Under the pieces are notes generated by a model that was not told the DNA's origin, made no database searches, and worked only from the letters and a program-made list of their open reading frames with translations. Below are positions 8,440 through 17,397 of a DNA stretch of 64,000 nucleotides, piece after piece. How positions within the stretch are numbered: the stretch's first letter is position 1; each line of letters starts with the position of its first letter. The translations under genes were made by a program, and so were the position numbers. Source of the stretch: Chryseobacterium aquifrigidense (lineage in GTDB: Bacteria > Bacteroidota > Bacteroidia > Flavobacteriales > Weeksellaceae); NCBI RefSeq assembly GCF_006716485.1, contig NZ_VFPD01000004.1, positions 186,001 through 250,000 on the forward strand, in the 5' to 3' direction.

Positions 8440-9378
8440 TTATCCTGAGAATTCATCAAGCATATTTCTGGTAGGAACAAAGAAAAGCGTTCCTGTAACT
8501 GCTGTACTGAAATCTAAAATTCTGTCATAATTTCCCGGAGGATCACCTATAAACATTTGGGTCAGCATTTTTTTTGTTGTTGCAAATGTACTTGAATAGG
8601 CAATAAAGTAAGTTCCAAACTCATTCGTAGAAGGATTCCCAAAAGGCATATTATCTCTGACAATTTTCAATTCTTCACCATTCTCGCCTTCTATATTGGC
8701 TAACGCAATGTGTGAATTCGAAGGTTTTACAGCATCAGACATTTCAATATCATTTTCCTTTGACCTCCCGATTACTTTCTCCTGATCTTCTGTTGATAAG
8801 CTCTTCCAGGCATCCATATTGTGAAGATATTTCTGAACAAACAGATAACTTCCTCCTTTATATTCAGGATCTTCATCTCCTATTTTTCCAAAATAATCAC
8901 GGTCTTCCCCATGAGGGTTTTCTGTACCGTCTACAAAACCGAGAATAGAACGTGCATCCCAATATTTGAATCCATGAATCTCCAGAATGCTTTCAGCTAC
9001 TGAACTTAGCAATCCGGATATTTCAACCGCCATATCGAAAATAATACTATTGTTATCTGCTCTCAGGTGAAAATGAAGATCTCCAGGAGTAGAAACAGCT
9101 GTATGTTTTACTCCTTTTATTTCTTCAAAATTGATTAACTCCTTTGGCGGTGGTGACGGAAGTTCAAGTTTTCTCCATGCATCTGCACCAATTCCCATGA
9201 CACAGCTTGCCCTGCTATCCGGGAAACGGTTAAACACCGAATTATTAAGATTTAACACCAATGCGCATAATTCCTGAAAAACATTTTTCAGCTGTGGACT
9301 GTCATGAAGCTTCCAGACCATAAAAATAGTATTGCTATTTGGATAATCTGTTACATTCTGTGATTCTGTCGTATTCAT
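8440..9378 (-). CDS. DyP-type heme peroxidase (YfeX-like)
   Basis: Dye-decolorizing peroxidase of 312 residues. The signature GFVDGTENP, with the distal catalytic Asp, is intact. SHIALANIEGENGEE and IVRDNMPFGN carry the proximal heme His and the conserved Arg. The C-terminal FIGDPPGNYDRILDFSTAVT block is typical of the YfeX branch, which oxidises phenolics or porphyrinogens with H2O2. There is no signal peptide, so it is cytosolic. It follows the ABC ATPase by 18 nt and is probably the last gene of that unit. DyP enzymes are often encapsulin cargo, but no shell gene is present in the window. Confidence 0.9.
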   Translation of the reverse strand: MNTTESQNVTDYPNSNTIFMVWKLHDSPQLKNVFQELCALVLNLNNSVFNRFPDSRASCVMGIGADAWRKLELPSPPPKELINFEEIKGVKHTAVSTPGDLHFHLRADNNSIIFDMAVEISGLLSSVAESILEIHGFKYWDARSILGFVDGTENPHGEDRDYFGKIGDEDPEYKGGSYLFVQKYLHNMDAWKSLSTEDQEKVIGRSKENDIEMSDAVKPSNSHIALANIEGENGEELKIVRDNMPFGNPSTNEFGTYFIAYSSTFATTKKMLTQMFIGDPPGNYDRILDFSTAVTGTLFFVPTRNMLDEFSG

Positions 9379-9396
9379 ACCTCTATTTTTGTGGTA

Positions 9397-10113
9397 TTAA
9401 ATATCCGAAACTGAAATCTGATCTGCAAAATATTGTTCCAGATCTTTCAATGTTTCAGGGTTGGTCTGAATATCTTTTACCAAAAGACCTTTGTTCACAA
9501 CAACAATTCTGTTACATACTTCCGTGGTGTGGGAAAGATCATGGCTTGAAATAAGGAAAGTAACACCATCCTGTTTTGATAATTCCTTGATCAGGTTTTT
9601 AAGTTTAATCTGTGTGGATGGATCGAGATTCGCAAAAGGTTCATCCAAAATAATAATCTCAGGGTTTCCAATAATAGCGCCTACAATTCCTACCTTTTTC
9701 TGATTCCCTTTTGAAAGATCGCGGACATATTTCCCCGACTTAAGGATTTCTCCATTGAAAAAATCATGAAAAGGCTTCAGGAATTCATCTACTGATGCTT
9801 TGTTCTGCCCTCTCAACTCTCCAATGAAATAAAAATATTCTTCTGGAGTAAGATAGCCAATAAGAAATGTGTCGTCTACAAAGGCTGAAACCTTATTTTT
9901 CCAGGCTTCAGATTCATTGACTTTAATTCCGTCGATGCTTACAGATCCTGTAGTAGCCTGAATTAAATCAAGCATCAGGCTGAAAAGAGTTGTTTTTCCG
10001 GCTCCGTTATTTCCTACGAGGCCAAATGTTTCCCCGTTGGGAATTTCAAGATGTTCGATATTAAGAACCGTTGCTTTTCCGTATGTTTTAGATAAATTTT
10101 GTATATTGATCAT
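9397..10113 (-). CDS. ABC transporter ATP-binding protein
   Basis: ATPase subunit of 238 residues. Walker A GNNGAGKT is at residues 34-41, the signature is a variant (LSKGNQKKVG) and Walker B is IIILDEPFANLD, with the H-loop in LISSHDLSHT. It is three bases downstream of the DUF5687 membrane protein, which would be its permease. The pair has no substrate-binding protein, so it most likely works as an exporter or an envelope-associated machine. The substrate cannot be told from sequence. The association with a downstream DyP peroxidase is noted but may only reflect shared transcription. Confidence 0.93.
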   Translation of the reverse strand: MINIQNLSKTYGKATVLNIEHLEIPNGETFGLVGNNGAGKTTLFSLMLDLIQATTGSVSIDGIKVNESEAWKNKVSAFVDDTFLIGYLTPEEYFYFIGELRGQNKASVDEFLKPFHDFFNGEILKSGKYVRDLSKGNQKKVGIVGAIIGNPEIIILDEPFANLDPSTQIKLKNLIKELSKQDGVTFLISSHDLSHTTEVCNRIVVVNKGLLVKDIQTNPETLKDLEQYFADQISVSDI

Positions 10114-10116
10114 GGC

Positions 10117-11583
10117 TTAACTTATATTTTTAAATGCATCCAGTGTGCTGTATTTTTCTTTCTTGTAAAGTTTTACGATAATATCGAAGATTTTCTCTCT
10201 CAGGAAAAATCCTACAATCCCGATAATGGCAATACTGACTACTCCTCCGGTAATTCCCCACAAATATTTTGTTAAGGCAAAAACACCCATCGGGAGAAGC
10301 ATTTTAGGAATCAGCAGAAGTATAGCGATCATATTGAAGCTTCCTTTCTGTCCCAATCTTTTCTCTTTTGAATTCAGGTCAATCTGCGTTTTATTGAAAG
10401 CTCCGGACCACAAGGTAAATTGAGAATTCACCCCTATATTATATAATCCTGCTGCAAAAAATGTAACGTATACTTCCCACCCGAAATAGGCATAACACAG
10501 GGCTATAATGATGGAAATTCCTGTCACAATATTCATCAGCCACCATTTCGCTTTTAAATATTCTTTATAGGGAACATTCAGGGTCATCATCAATGGATAG
10601 TAGGAACTGTCAAAAGCGGGAACTCTCTGTCCAAAAAGAAACTGAAAGCCTCCTGTTACAAAAAGTCCCATAACCATCATCATTGCCGGTGTTTTGTACA
10701 TTGAGGAAGTAAACATCAGCAATCCGTAGAACAGAAACATAAAGCTGCCCAGCAAAATTCCCTTGGGTACTTTATTACGTCTCAACATTTTAATATCATT
10801 ATTGATAAATGTCCCGATAACGCCATATTTATTCAGGAAGGCAATGTTTTCTGTTTTCCCAACCGTTTTCTTCGCTTCAAGTCCCTGATCCAGGTAAAAC
10901 TCGTTACGAAGGTAACGGAAACAGACCCACCACAGTATTATGAACAAAGCTACAGGTATCAGTACGAAATAGGGCTTTTCATAGAAACTAAAGAAAACCG
11001 ACTCGGAATATGACAAAACAGGAACAATATTGTAATAAGCCAAAGCTCCTATACCAAGAAAGCATATTCCTGTAACCACTGCCAGGGTTTCTTTACCGTT
11101 GAAGAAAATGTTGATAAAATTATTCAGATACAACAATGAAATCACTCCTGTAAGCCATAACAAAATTCCCAAAATACTATATCCATTGAATACGGCAATC
11201 AGTGAAAAGGTAATAAAGAATAAGGAACTCAGCCAGCTGAATGCCGAAAGAAAAGTTTTAGCCAGCATATAATTGACTAGTGTATTCTTCCGGATATTCA
11301 TCGTAAGGAAGGGTTTGATATTCTGCGTAGGAATTTCCTGCCATAGATATTTGAGAACAAGATCAATAATCCAGGCAACGATCATGAATTTTGAAACCAG
11401 CTTTACAGGATTCTGATGCATCTCCTCCTGCAAGTAGAAGAAAGCAATAAAAGCTCCACCTACAAGACAGCCCACGAAATAAAGTATTGCAATAAAACGG
11501 AGGATTTTCATGGTCAGATTGATCCCTAAAGATGTACCACGAAAAAAGCTTTTGATTTCAAGCTTAAGGAACTTTAGAAACAT
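10117..11583 (-). CDS. DUF5687 family membrane protein (ABC permease)
   Basis: Integral membrane protein of 488 residues with roughly ten hydrophobic segments and no signal peptide. Sequence style and position match the DUF5687 family of Bacteroidota, which is paired with a stand-alone ABC ATPase. It begins MFLKFLKLEIKSFFRGTSLG, a pattern common to ABC-2-type permeases, and is first in the unit permease-ATPase-DyP. It probably forms the transmembrane pathway as a homodimer. No sequence feature indicates the cargo. Confidence 0.8.
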   Translation of the reverse strand: MFLKFLKLEIKSFFRGTSLGINLTMKILRFIAILYFVGCLVGGAFIAFFYLQEEMHQNPVKLVSKFMIVAWIIDLVLKYLWQEIPTQNIKPFLTMNIRKNTLVNYMLAKTFLSAFSWLSSLFFITFSLIAVFNGYSILGILLWLTGVISLLYLNNFINIFFNGKETLAVVTGICFLGIGALAYYNIVPVLSYSESVFFSFYEKPYFVLIPVALFIILWWVCFRYLRNEFYLDQGLEAKKTVGKTENIAFLNKYGVIGTFINNDIKMLRRNKVPKGILLGSFMFLFYGLLMFTSSMYKTPAMMMVMGLFVTGGFQFLFGQRVPAFDSSYYPLMMTLNVPYKEYLKAKWWLMNIVTGISIIIALCYAYFGWEVYVTFFAAGLYNIGVNSQFTLWSGAFNKTQIDLNSKEKRLGQKGSFNMIAILLLIPKMLLPMGVFALTKYLWGITGGVVSIAIIGIVGFFLREKIFDIIVKLYKKEKYSTLDAFKNIS

Positions 11584-11657
11584 ATTTTAGTTTTTTACAT
11601 TAGTAAATATAAAGTAAAATATGTTACAAATTTTTAAGAAAAAGTGGATTTATTCTA

Positions 11658-13307
11658 TTATCCAATAAGCTCTTTTGCCTGTGCTAAAGCAGCTTCCGTA
11701 ATTTTACTTCCGGATAGTAACTGGGCAATTTCGTTCAGTTTTTCCTCATTAGTCAAAGGAATGATGGTAGATTGTGTTCTTCCGGAAATATCTTGTTTTA
11801 CTACTTTATAATTGTCGTTTCCTTTAGCAGCAACCTGTGCAAGGTGGGAAATAACAATTAACTGCATGTCTTCAGACATTTCTCTCATCAGGTTTCCGAT
11901 TTCTTCAGCTACTTTCCCTGAAACACCGGTATCTATTTCGTCAAGAATCAAAGTTGGCAGTTCATCACTTTCTGCAATGATTTTCTTTACCGCAAGCATA
12001 ACCCTTGATCTTTCTCCTCCTGAAATAGCCGTTTGAATTGGCTTTAAAGGAAAGCCGGAGTTGGCCTGAAACAGTAATTGAATACTTTCTTTTCCAAACT
12101 GATTAAATTCATCAGCATCCTCTAATTCTATATCCACTTTTGCTTTTTCGAGTCCTAATTTCTTGAGAAGACTTTCTGCTTTTTTAATGAAAACAGGAAC
12201 ATTCTTGTGTCTGTTCTTTGAAAGTTTTGCAGCAAGGCTCTGCAGTGTTTTTTCTTTTTGAGAAATATTTTTCTCAGTTTCTTCAATCTGTATTTCCAGG
12301 TCTGAGGCTCCTTTCTGGTCTCCTGCCAGCTGATTTCTGATCTCAATGAGTTCATTAAGGTCTGAAACATTATGTTTAAGAAATAAAGCGTTGATTTTAT
12401 TATTAAGATCGGTAAGGTATATCAGGTTTTCAGGATTGATTTCCACTCTTTCCGCTTCATGTTCAAGTTCGGAAATGATATCTTTAAGTTCTACAAATGA
12501 GGTTTCCAGTCTTGAATGAAGTTCAGCGAAACTGGTAGAAACTTCGGAAATCTTTGAAAGTTTACTGGTTGCTTCATTAAAGAATGACAGAATTCCTATT
12601 TCCTCCTGATGAAACCTTGATAAAATCTGTCCTACATTTTCGGAGATCATTCCTGCATTTTCCTGAATAGAAAGCTGATTCTGAACATCTTCAAAATCAA
12701 CATCGTCAAGCTTGAGCTCTTCCAATTCGTTGAGTAAAAATTCTTTATAATCGCTTTCTTTATTAGATTCCGAAAGTTGGGTTTTCAGCTTTTTCAACAA
12801 CAACTTCAGCGTTTGAAATTCAGAAAACTCCTGTTGATACTCTTCAATAATTTTTTTATTATCAGAAAGTCCGTCAATAATTTTAAACTGATATTCTGAG
12901 GTAAAAAGATTGGATGTTTCAAACTGGGAATGGATATCGATCAGCTGTGAGGAAAGTTCTCTAAGAATATCCAACGTTACCGGTACATCATTAATGAATG
13001 CACGGGATTTTCCTGAGGGCAGTATTTCTCTTCGGATAATCGTCTGAAGCTCATAGTCCAGATCGTTTTCAATAAAGAATTTCTTAAACTGATTATTGAG
13101 AGAAAACTCGGTTTCCACCACACTTTTTTCTTCAGCTTTGGCAATTGATTTTACATCTGCTCTTTCACCTAAAATAAGCCGGAGAGCACCTAGAATAATA
13201 GATTTACCTGCCCCCGTTTCTCCGGTAATGACCTGTAAACCATTTTTCAATGATACTTCAAGGGTATCAATCAGGGCAAAGTTTTTAATGTAAATTCTCG
13301 AAAGCAT
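11658..13307 (-). CDS. recN: DNA repair protein RecN
   Basis: SMC-like ATPase of 549 residues (the family is about 550) acting in double-strand break repair with RecA. Walker A GETGAGKS is at residues 29-36, the ABC-type signature SGGERSRVMLAVK and Walker B LILDEIDTGVSG are near residues 420-465, and VISHLAQVAAKG holds the switch His. A long heptad-like coiled coil fills residues about 150-370. It lies downstream of coaBC and the DUF4835 gene on the same strand, an order often seen in Flavobacteriia. The 354-nt gap to DUF4835 contains repeats, so recN may have its own promoter. Confidence 0.96.
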   Translation of the reverse strand: MLSRIYIKNFALIDTLEVSLKNGLQVITGETGAGKSIILGALRLILGERADVKSIAKAEEKSVVETEFSLNNQFKKFFIENDLDYELQTIIRREILPSGKSRAFINDVPVTLDILRELSSQLIDIHSQFETSNLFTSEYQFKIIDGLSDNKKIIEEYQQEFSEFQTLKLLLKKLKTQLSESNKESDYKEFLLNELEELKLDDVDFEDVQNQLSIQENAGMISENVGQILSRFHQEEIGILSFFNEATSKLSKISEVSTSFAELHSRLETSFVELKDIISELEHEAERVEINPENLIYLTDLNNKINALFLKHNVSDLNELIEIRNQLAGDQKGASDLEIQIEETEKNISQKEKTLQSLAAKLSKNRHKNVPVFIKKAESLLKKLGLEKAKVDIELEDADEFNQFGKESIQLLFQANSGFPLKPIQTAISGGERSRVMLAVKKIIAESDELPTLILDEIDTGVSGKVAEEIGNLMREMSEDMQLIVISHLAQVAAKGNDNYKVVKQDISGRTQSTIIPLTNEEKLNEIAQLLSGSKITEAALAQAKELIG

Positions 13308-13390
13308 TGATAATCCGGGTTATAATCCAATTTGAGTTTGAACTGTAAAAATAAGTTTTTTTTCATTCCTGTCCGATTAATTAAAGCATA

Positions 13391-13533
13391 ATTAACAGAT
13401 CGCTCCTCCGAGACTTTATTTTTCTGCTAACAACGGATCTCAATGGGATCAAATCCAGCTCCTGTGGGAGCTAACTGTTAATAGGACGTATTTGTTTTAA
13501 AATTATAGCTCCGTAGGAGCGACCTGTTAATTC
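13391..13533. repeat. Three copies of a REP-like repeat in a 354-nt gap
   Basis: The gap 13308-13661 holds no gene. It has three diverged copies of a short element with the form AGCTCC-(t)-GTAGGAGC followed by GACCTGTTAAT: an inverted copy at 13391-13414 and direct copies at 13457-13485 and 13506-13533. The first half of each is a small hairpin. This resembles the dispersed palindromic repeats of Chryseobacterium genomes. The rest of the gap is AT-rich without further signal. Confidence 0.65.
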
Positions 13534-13661
13534 ATACCATAAATATTGATATTATCAATGTATGAATACCGGACAGTAATGGTTTTTTTGTGAAGGAACA
13601 AAATATTTTTTAATGACTTTTTAATAATCAAGCGGCCATCTCTCAACTTATCCACCAATTT

Positions 13662-14567
13662 TTAGACTTTCCATTTATTCCACTTATTCTCTATATTCTT
13701 CGGTGAAAGGATGATCATTGTTTGTTTTAGATCATTAAGAATCAGTCCTCCATTATTTCCGGAATTGAAGATATTGAAAATTTCATCGCTTTTGGTGTCC
13801 ATGAACAGATTAAAGAAGAACGCCTGCTGGAAGTTGTTTTCGTACATTTTTAATTGCATCAGTGCATCAAAAATAACTTTTTTCCCGGCAGTCTGATCCT
13901 GGTTGAAAAGGTTATCTAATCCAGCTCTGTGGTAAGTATAGATAGTGGAACGTAGCTGCGCCCAATTAGGGTTCATAATTTCGTTGATCAGAATAGAACG
14001 GCTTCTTGGCTCATTGATGGTATTCCAGCCCTCATAGTTTCTGTTTTGGGAATTCTGTGCAATCTGCTGTGCTTTTGCGTACCATTGTGATCCTCCCATA
14101 GACTGGAAGCTATCTGCATCCAGACCCAGAATAACATAGATATAGAAACTGATCACATCTGTGAGATTCTTTCCGGAAAACTGTCTTTCATTAAAAATAA
14201 GACTCTCATTTTCAATATATTCAAAAGCAAATCTCTGATCCTGAAGGTTCAGTAAAGGAGATTCATAGGTGGTATTATAAACAGGTCTTACTGCCTGAAT
14301 AACAATAGTTCCTTTGAATTTGTTCACGTCCCTTTCAGAAATAACAATGGAAAAAGCACATTTTATTTTTTCAAAATTCTGAAGCTTTTTACCTGTCCAG
14401 CTTGTATTATTAATAAAATCCCTGAGACTTTTCTCCAATGCTTTATAGGCCTGCTGGTTACTTCCTCCCAGCTGATTGGAATTGACCTGTACCGTTGACA
14501 GCAGCTCCTGAGAAAAACTTTGGGTGTATAGAAATAACAGAAAAAATAAACTTATAATTTTTTTCAT
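13662..14567 (-). CDS. DUF4835 family secreted protein
   Basis: Protein of 301 residues with a signal peptide ending near YTQSFSQE. Features include QAYKALEKSLRDFINNTSWT near the N-terminus and many Asn/Gln-rich, Tyr-rich segments. It matches the Bacteroidota DUF4835 family, which commonly sits between coaBC and recN, as here. The gap from coaBC is 36 nt, so co-transcription is likely. The family has no established function; a periplasmic or surface location follows from the signal peptide. Confidence 0.8.
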   Translation of the reverse strand: MKKIISLFFLLFLYTQSFSQELLSTVQVNSNQLGGSNQQAYKALEKSLRDFINNTSWTGKKLQNFEKIKCAFSIVISERDVNKFKGTIVIQAVRPVYNTTYESPLLNLQDQRFAFEYIENESLIFNERQFSGKNLTDVISFYIYVILGLDADSFQSMGGSQWYAKAQQIAQNSQNRNYEGWNTINEPRSRSILINEIMNPNWAQLRSTIYTYHRAGLDNLFNQDQTAGKKVIFDALMQLKMYENNFQQAFFFNLFMDTKSDEIFNIFNSGNNGGLILNDLKQTMIILSPKNIENKWNKWKV

Positions 14568-14603
14568 TGTCTATTAAAAATTGAGAACGGAAATTTATTA
14601 AAA

Positions 14604-15809
14604 TTATTTTAAAAGTTGAGCCTCAACAAAATTGAGAATATCTTTTGCTACTTCATCCTTGGATTTCAGATTGAATTCCTTCTTCCCTGTTTTGGTAAAT
14701 ATCTTGATTTTATTGGTATCATTTTTAAAACCGGCTCCTTCGTCACGCAAGGAATTGAGAACGATCATATCCAGGTTTTTCTTTTCCAGTTTTCCTCTGG
14801 CATTTTCTTCTTCATTTTGAGTTTCCAGCGCAAATCCTACCAAAAACTGGTGGGTTTTCTTTTCGCCCATTGTTTTAAGGATGTCTGGGTTTTTAACCAA
14901 TTCAATAGTCAGGTTTTCATCATTTTTTTTGATTTTTTCCTTAGCTACGTCCTTTGGAGCATAATCTGCTACTGCTGCGCTGGCAATTCCAATGTCTATT
15001 CTGTCGTAAAATTCAAATACTTTGGCCAGCATTTCTTTGGCTGAAGTTACTTTATGAAGCTCAACATTCGGATCATTAATGGTTTGAAAACTAGGCCCTG
15101 AAATCAGAATTACTTTTGCTCCTCTTTTTGAAGCTTCTTCTGCGAGAGAGAATCCCATTTTTCCTGATGAATGATTTCCGATGAATCTTACCGGATCTAT
15201 CGCTTCATAGGTAGGCCCGGCAGTAATTAAAACCGTTTTTCCTTCAAGGCTTCGGGATTGGATATCTGACTTAAAGTACTTTTCAACAGCATTAAAAATT
15301 GTTGCCGGCTCTGCCATTCTTCCCTGTCCGATCAGTCCGCTGGCCAACTCTCCGTTTTCTGCAGGAACGATAATATGTCCAAAGCTTTCTGCAAGCTCCA
15401 GATTCTTTGTTGTAGAAGGGTGTGCATACATATCAAGATCCATTGCAGGCGCAATAAATACCGGACATTTGGCAGACATATAGGTGGCAATAATGAGGTT
15501 ATCACACATTCCGTGAACCATTTTAGACAGTGTATTGGCTGTACATGGGGCAACGATCATAACATCTGCCCACAGAGCCATTTCCACATGACTGTTCCAT
15601 GTTCCGTTATCACTATAAAAATCCGAATACACCGGTTTTTTGGATAATGTAGACAGGCTTAGTTTCGTTACAAAATTTTCTGCATCAGGCGTCATAATAA
15701 CCTGTACCTCGGCACCTTTCTTCACAAAGTCTCTGATCAGAAAATGGATTTTGTAAGCTGCGATTCCTCCAGAGACCGCGATAAGTATCTTTTTACCGGA
15801 AACACTCAT
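14604..15809 (-). CDS. coaBC: Bifunctional phosphopantothenoylcysteine decarboxylase/synthetase
   Basis: Makes 4'-phosphopantetheine for coenzyme A: the C-terminal CoaB half joins CTP-activated phosphopantothenate to cysteine and the N-terminal CoaC half, an FMN enzyme, decarboxylates the product. CoaC motifs: GGIAAYK near residue 14, the conserved His in NSHVEMALWADVMIVAPCTA and the substrate clamp PAMDLDMY. CoaB motifs: GPTYEAIDPVRFIGNHSSGK and KNPDILKTMG. Length of 401 residues is normal. It starts a probable unit with DUF4835 and recN and is separated from rpoZ upstream by a strong terminator. Confidence 0.97.
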   Translation of the reverse strand: MSVSGKKILIAVSGGIAAYKIHFLIRDFVKKGAEVQVIMTPDAENFVTKLSLSTLSKKPVYSDFYSDNGTWNSHVEMALWADVMIVAPCTANTLSKMVHGMCDNLIIATYMSAKCPVFIAPAMDLDMYAHPSTTKNLELAESFGHIIVPAENGELASGLIGQGRMAEPATIFNAVEKYFKSDIQSRSLEGKTVLITAGPTYEAIDPVRFIGNHSSGKMGFSLAEEASKRGAKVILISGPSFQTINDPNVELHKVTSAKEMLAKVFEFYDRIDIGIASAAVADYAPKDVAKEKIKKNDENLTIELVKNPDILKTMGEKKTHQFLVGFALETQNEEENARGKLEKKNLDMIVLNSLRDEGAGFKNDTNKIKIFTKTGKKEFNLKSKDEVAKDILNFVEAQLLK

Positions 15810-15876
15810 TGAGTTCTAATTTTTTGAAATACTAAAGTACTTATTTTTTCCCACACAATGAGGGTTTAAAACAACA

Positions 15877-15911
15877 AAGGTCATAAAAGAAGTGAATTCT
15901 TTTATGACCTT
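15877..15911 (-). terminator. Strong terminator after rpoZ
   Basis: A perfect 15-bp stem (AAGGTCATAAAAGAA and TTCTTTTATGACCTT) with a 5-nt loop and a T-rich tail on the minus strand. It insulates coaBC from rpoZ. Confidence 0.8.
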
Positions 15912-15932
15912 GATTTATTAAAATACAGAAGA

Positions 15933-16256
15933 TTACTTTCTCTCTTCTGTTTTTCTGAAATAAACATCTTCGTTTAACCATTCTTCAATAGCAATTGAAG
16001 TTGGCTTTGGAAGCTTTTCGTAATGTTTAGAGATCTCAATTTGCTCTCTGTTTTCGAAAACCTCTTCTAATGTAGAATTGTGAACGGCAAATTCATCCAA
16101 TTTGTTGTGAAGTTCCGTACGGATCTCCGCATTGATCTGCTCTGCTCTCTTTCCCATGATAACAATAGCTTCATAGATTGAACCTACTTTATCTTCAATC
16201 TTATCTTTGTCGTAAGTAATAGTATTTACTTCTGCTTTTGTATCTTTTACACTCAT
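15933..16256 (-). CDS. rpoZ: RNA polymerase omega/Rpb6-like subunit
   Basis: Protein of 107 residues matching the Bacteroidota form of the omega subunit. The diagnostic helix is GSIYEAIVIMGKRAEQINAE, equivalent to the conserved R-A-x-Q-I/L segment of RpoZ/Rpb6 that clamps the beta' subunit. It follows bamD by 42 nt but has its own -7 box immediately after the bamD stop, so both read-through and independent transcription are likely. This bamD-rpoZ-coaBC order is common in the phylum. Confidence 0.88.
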   Translation of the reverse strand: MSVKDTKAEVNTITYDKDKIEDKVGSIYEAIVIMGKRAEQINAEIRTELHNKLDEFAVHNSTLEEVFENREQIEISKHYEKLPKPTSIAIEEWLNEDVYFRKTEERK

Positions 16257-16286
16257 TTTGAGAAAATTATTTTTATTTTAAGATGG

Positions 16287-16294
16287 CAAATTTA
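16287..16294 (-). promoter_or_regulatory. -7 box TAAATTTG for rpoZ
   Basis: TAnnTTTG on the minus strand, about 30 nt before the rpoZ ATG and immediately downstream of the bamD stop. Confidence 0.5.
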
Positions 16295-16298
16295 CGAA

Positions 16299-17294
16299 TT
16301 ATCTTTGAATTTTGAAAGTCGCTGCAGGAGGAGGGGTCTTAAGTGCTGCACTGTCCCTCTGTAACTGCATTGCTTTCTTTTCATTACTGATCTGATCTTT
16401 AATTTGCTGTTCTGTTTTATCTTTATCTGCCAGTTTTTCAGCTTCTTTTTTCTGTTTGGCAGTCAAAGCCGCAATTTTGGCCTCCGCTTGTTTTTTCACC
16501 CCTACGAAATTCTGTTTTTCCTTTTCCAGTTTTTCTCTAAGATCAGCTGCTGTTTTAGAATATTCCGTGTTAGGCAGTTCTTTTTCTACCAGTTTTGTAT
16601 AAGTAAGAGCACTTTCAATACGCTCATCTTTAAGATTATATACAGATTTCATCGCCAGTTCATAACGTGATTTCATGATATAGTCATAAATTTTTGAACG
16701 AAGTTTTGTACTTGGAAAATCTTCCAAAACATTTTCAAATGCTACATTGGCTGCTTTATACTCACCCATTTTGTAGTATTGTCTTCCGTTTTCATATGCT
16801 TTAAATTCCAGCTTATAAGACAACTCATCAATTAACTGGCTGATATTTTTAGATCTTTCAGAGTTAGGATAATTGTTCAGGAAGTCCTGAAGTTCATTGA
16901 TCGCCAATTCTGTACTTGACTGATCCAGGTTATAATCCATAGACCCTTCATAGTAGCATAATGCAGACATGTATGCTGCTTCTTCTGCTCTCGGATCTTT
17001 AGGGAAACTTACTGCGAAATTTTTAAACTGGTGACCTGCCAGCTTATAACTTTTGTCATAATAGTTGGCATAAGCTGTATTGAAACCTACGTTAGGAAAA
17101 TCATCTGTTCCTGCCACAAGATTGGCAAGTCTGTCATAAAGCGCCAATGCATTTTTCCACTTTTTCTTAGCAAAATTATCATTAGCAGCCTTTAAGATAA
17201 ATTCTTTATCAGCACTTCTCATTGCTCTTTCCTGCTGGCTTACGCAAGATGTAATCACCGCTACAGCAAAAAGACCTAAAATATATTTTTTCAT
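16299..17294 (-). CDS. bamD: Outer membrane assembly lipoprotein BamD
   Basis: Lipoprotein part of the Bam complex that inserts beta-barrels into the outer membrane. The signal sequence ends in a lipobox with Cys17 (AVITSC). Five tetratricopeptide-type repeats occupy residues about 30-235, including KKKWKNALALYDRL and MGEYKAANVAFENVLEDFPS. A long Lys/Glu/Ala-rich helix (residues 250-315) extends the C-terminus; such a tail is absent from E. coli BamD and makes the protein 331 residues instead of about 245. It is first in the unit with rpoZ. A -7 box lies about 49 nt upstream. Confidence 0.92.
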   Translation of the reverse strand: MKKYILGLFAVAVITSCVSQQERAMRSADKEFILKAANDNFAKKKWKNALALYDRLANLVAGTDDFPNVGFNTAYANYYDKSYKLAGHQFKNFAVSFPKDPRAEEAAYMSALCYYEGSMDYNLDQSSTELAINELQDFLNNYPNSERSKNISQLIDELSYKLEFKAYENGRQYYKMGEYKAANVAFENVLEDFPSTKLRSKIYDYIMKSRYELAMKSVYNLKDERIESALTYTKLVEKELPNTEYSKTAADLREKLEKEKQNFVGVKKQAEAKIAALTAKQKKEAEKLADKDKTEQQIKDQISNEKKAMQLQRDSAALKTPPPAATFKIQR

Positions 17295-17342
17295 ATATAA
17301 AATTCAACAGTTTTCGGATTATACAGCCGATTTACTAATTTG

Positions 17343-17350
17343 CAAAAATA
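17343..17350 (-). promoter_or_regulatory. -7 box TATTTTTG for bamD
   Basis: Perfect TAnnTTTG on the minus strand, about 49 nt before the bamD ATG. Confidence 0.55.
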
Positions 17351-17397
17351 TAACTTTTTTGCCAATAGATTTTTTTTTATGAATATTTAACGTAATT

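Noticed and set aside
8440..9378. DyP peroxidase as an encapsulin cargo system
   Set aside because: No encapsulin shell gene nearby and no clear cargo-loading tail (the C-terminus ends RNMLDEFSG).
13308..13661. CRISPR array in the repeat-bearing gap
   Set aside because: Only three diverged copies in mixed orientation with irregular spacing and no cas genes.
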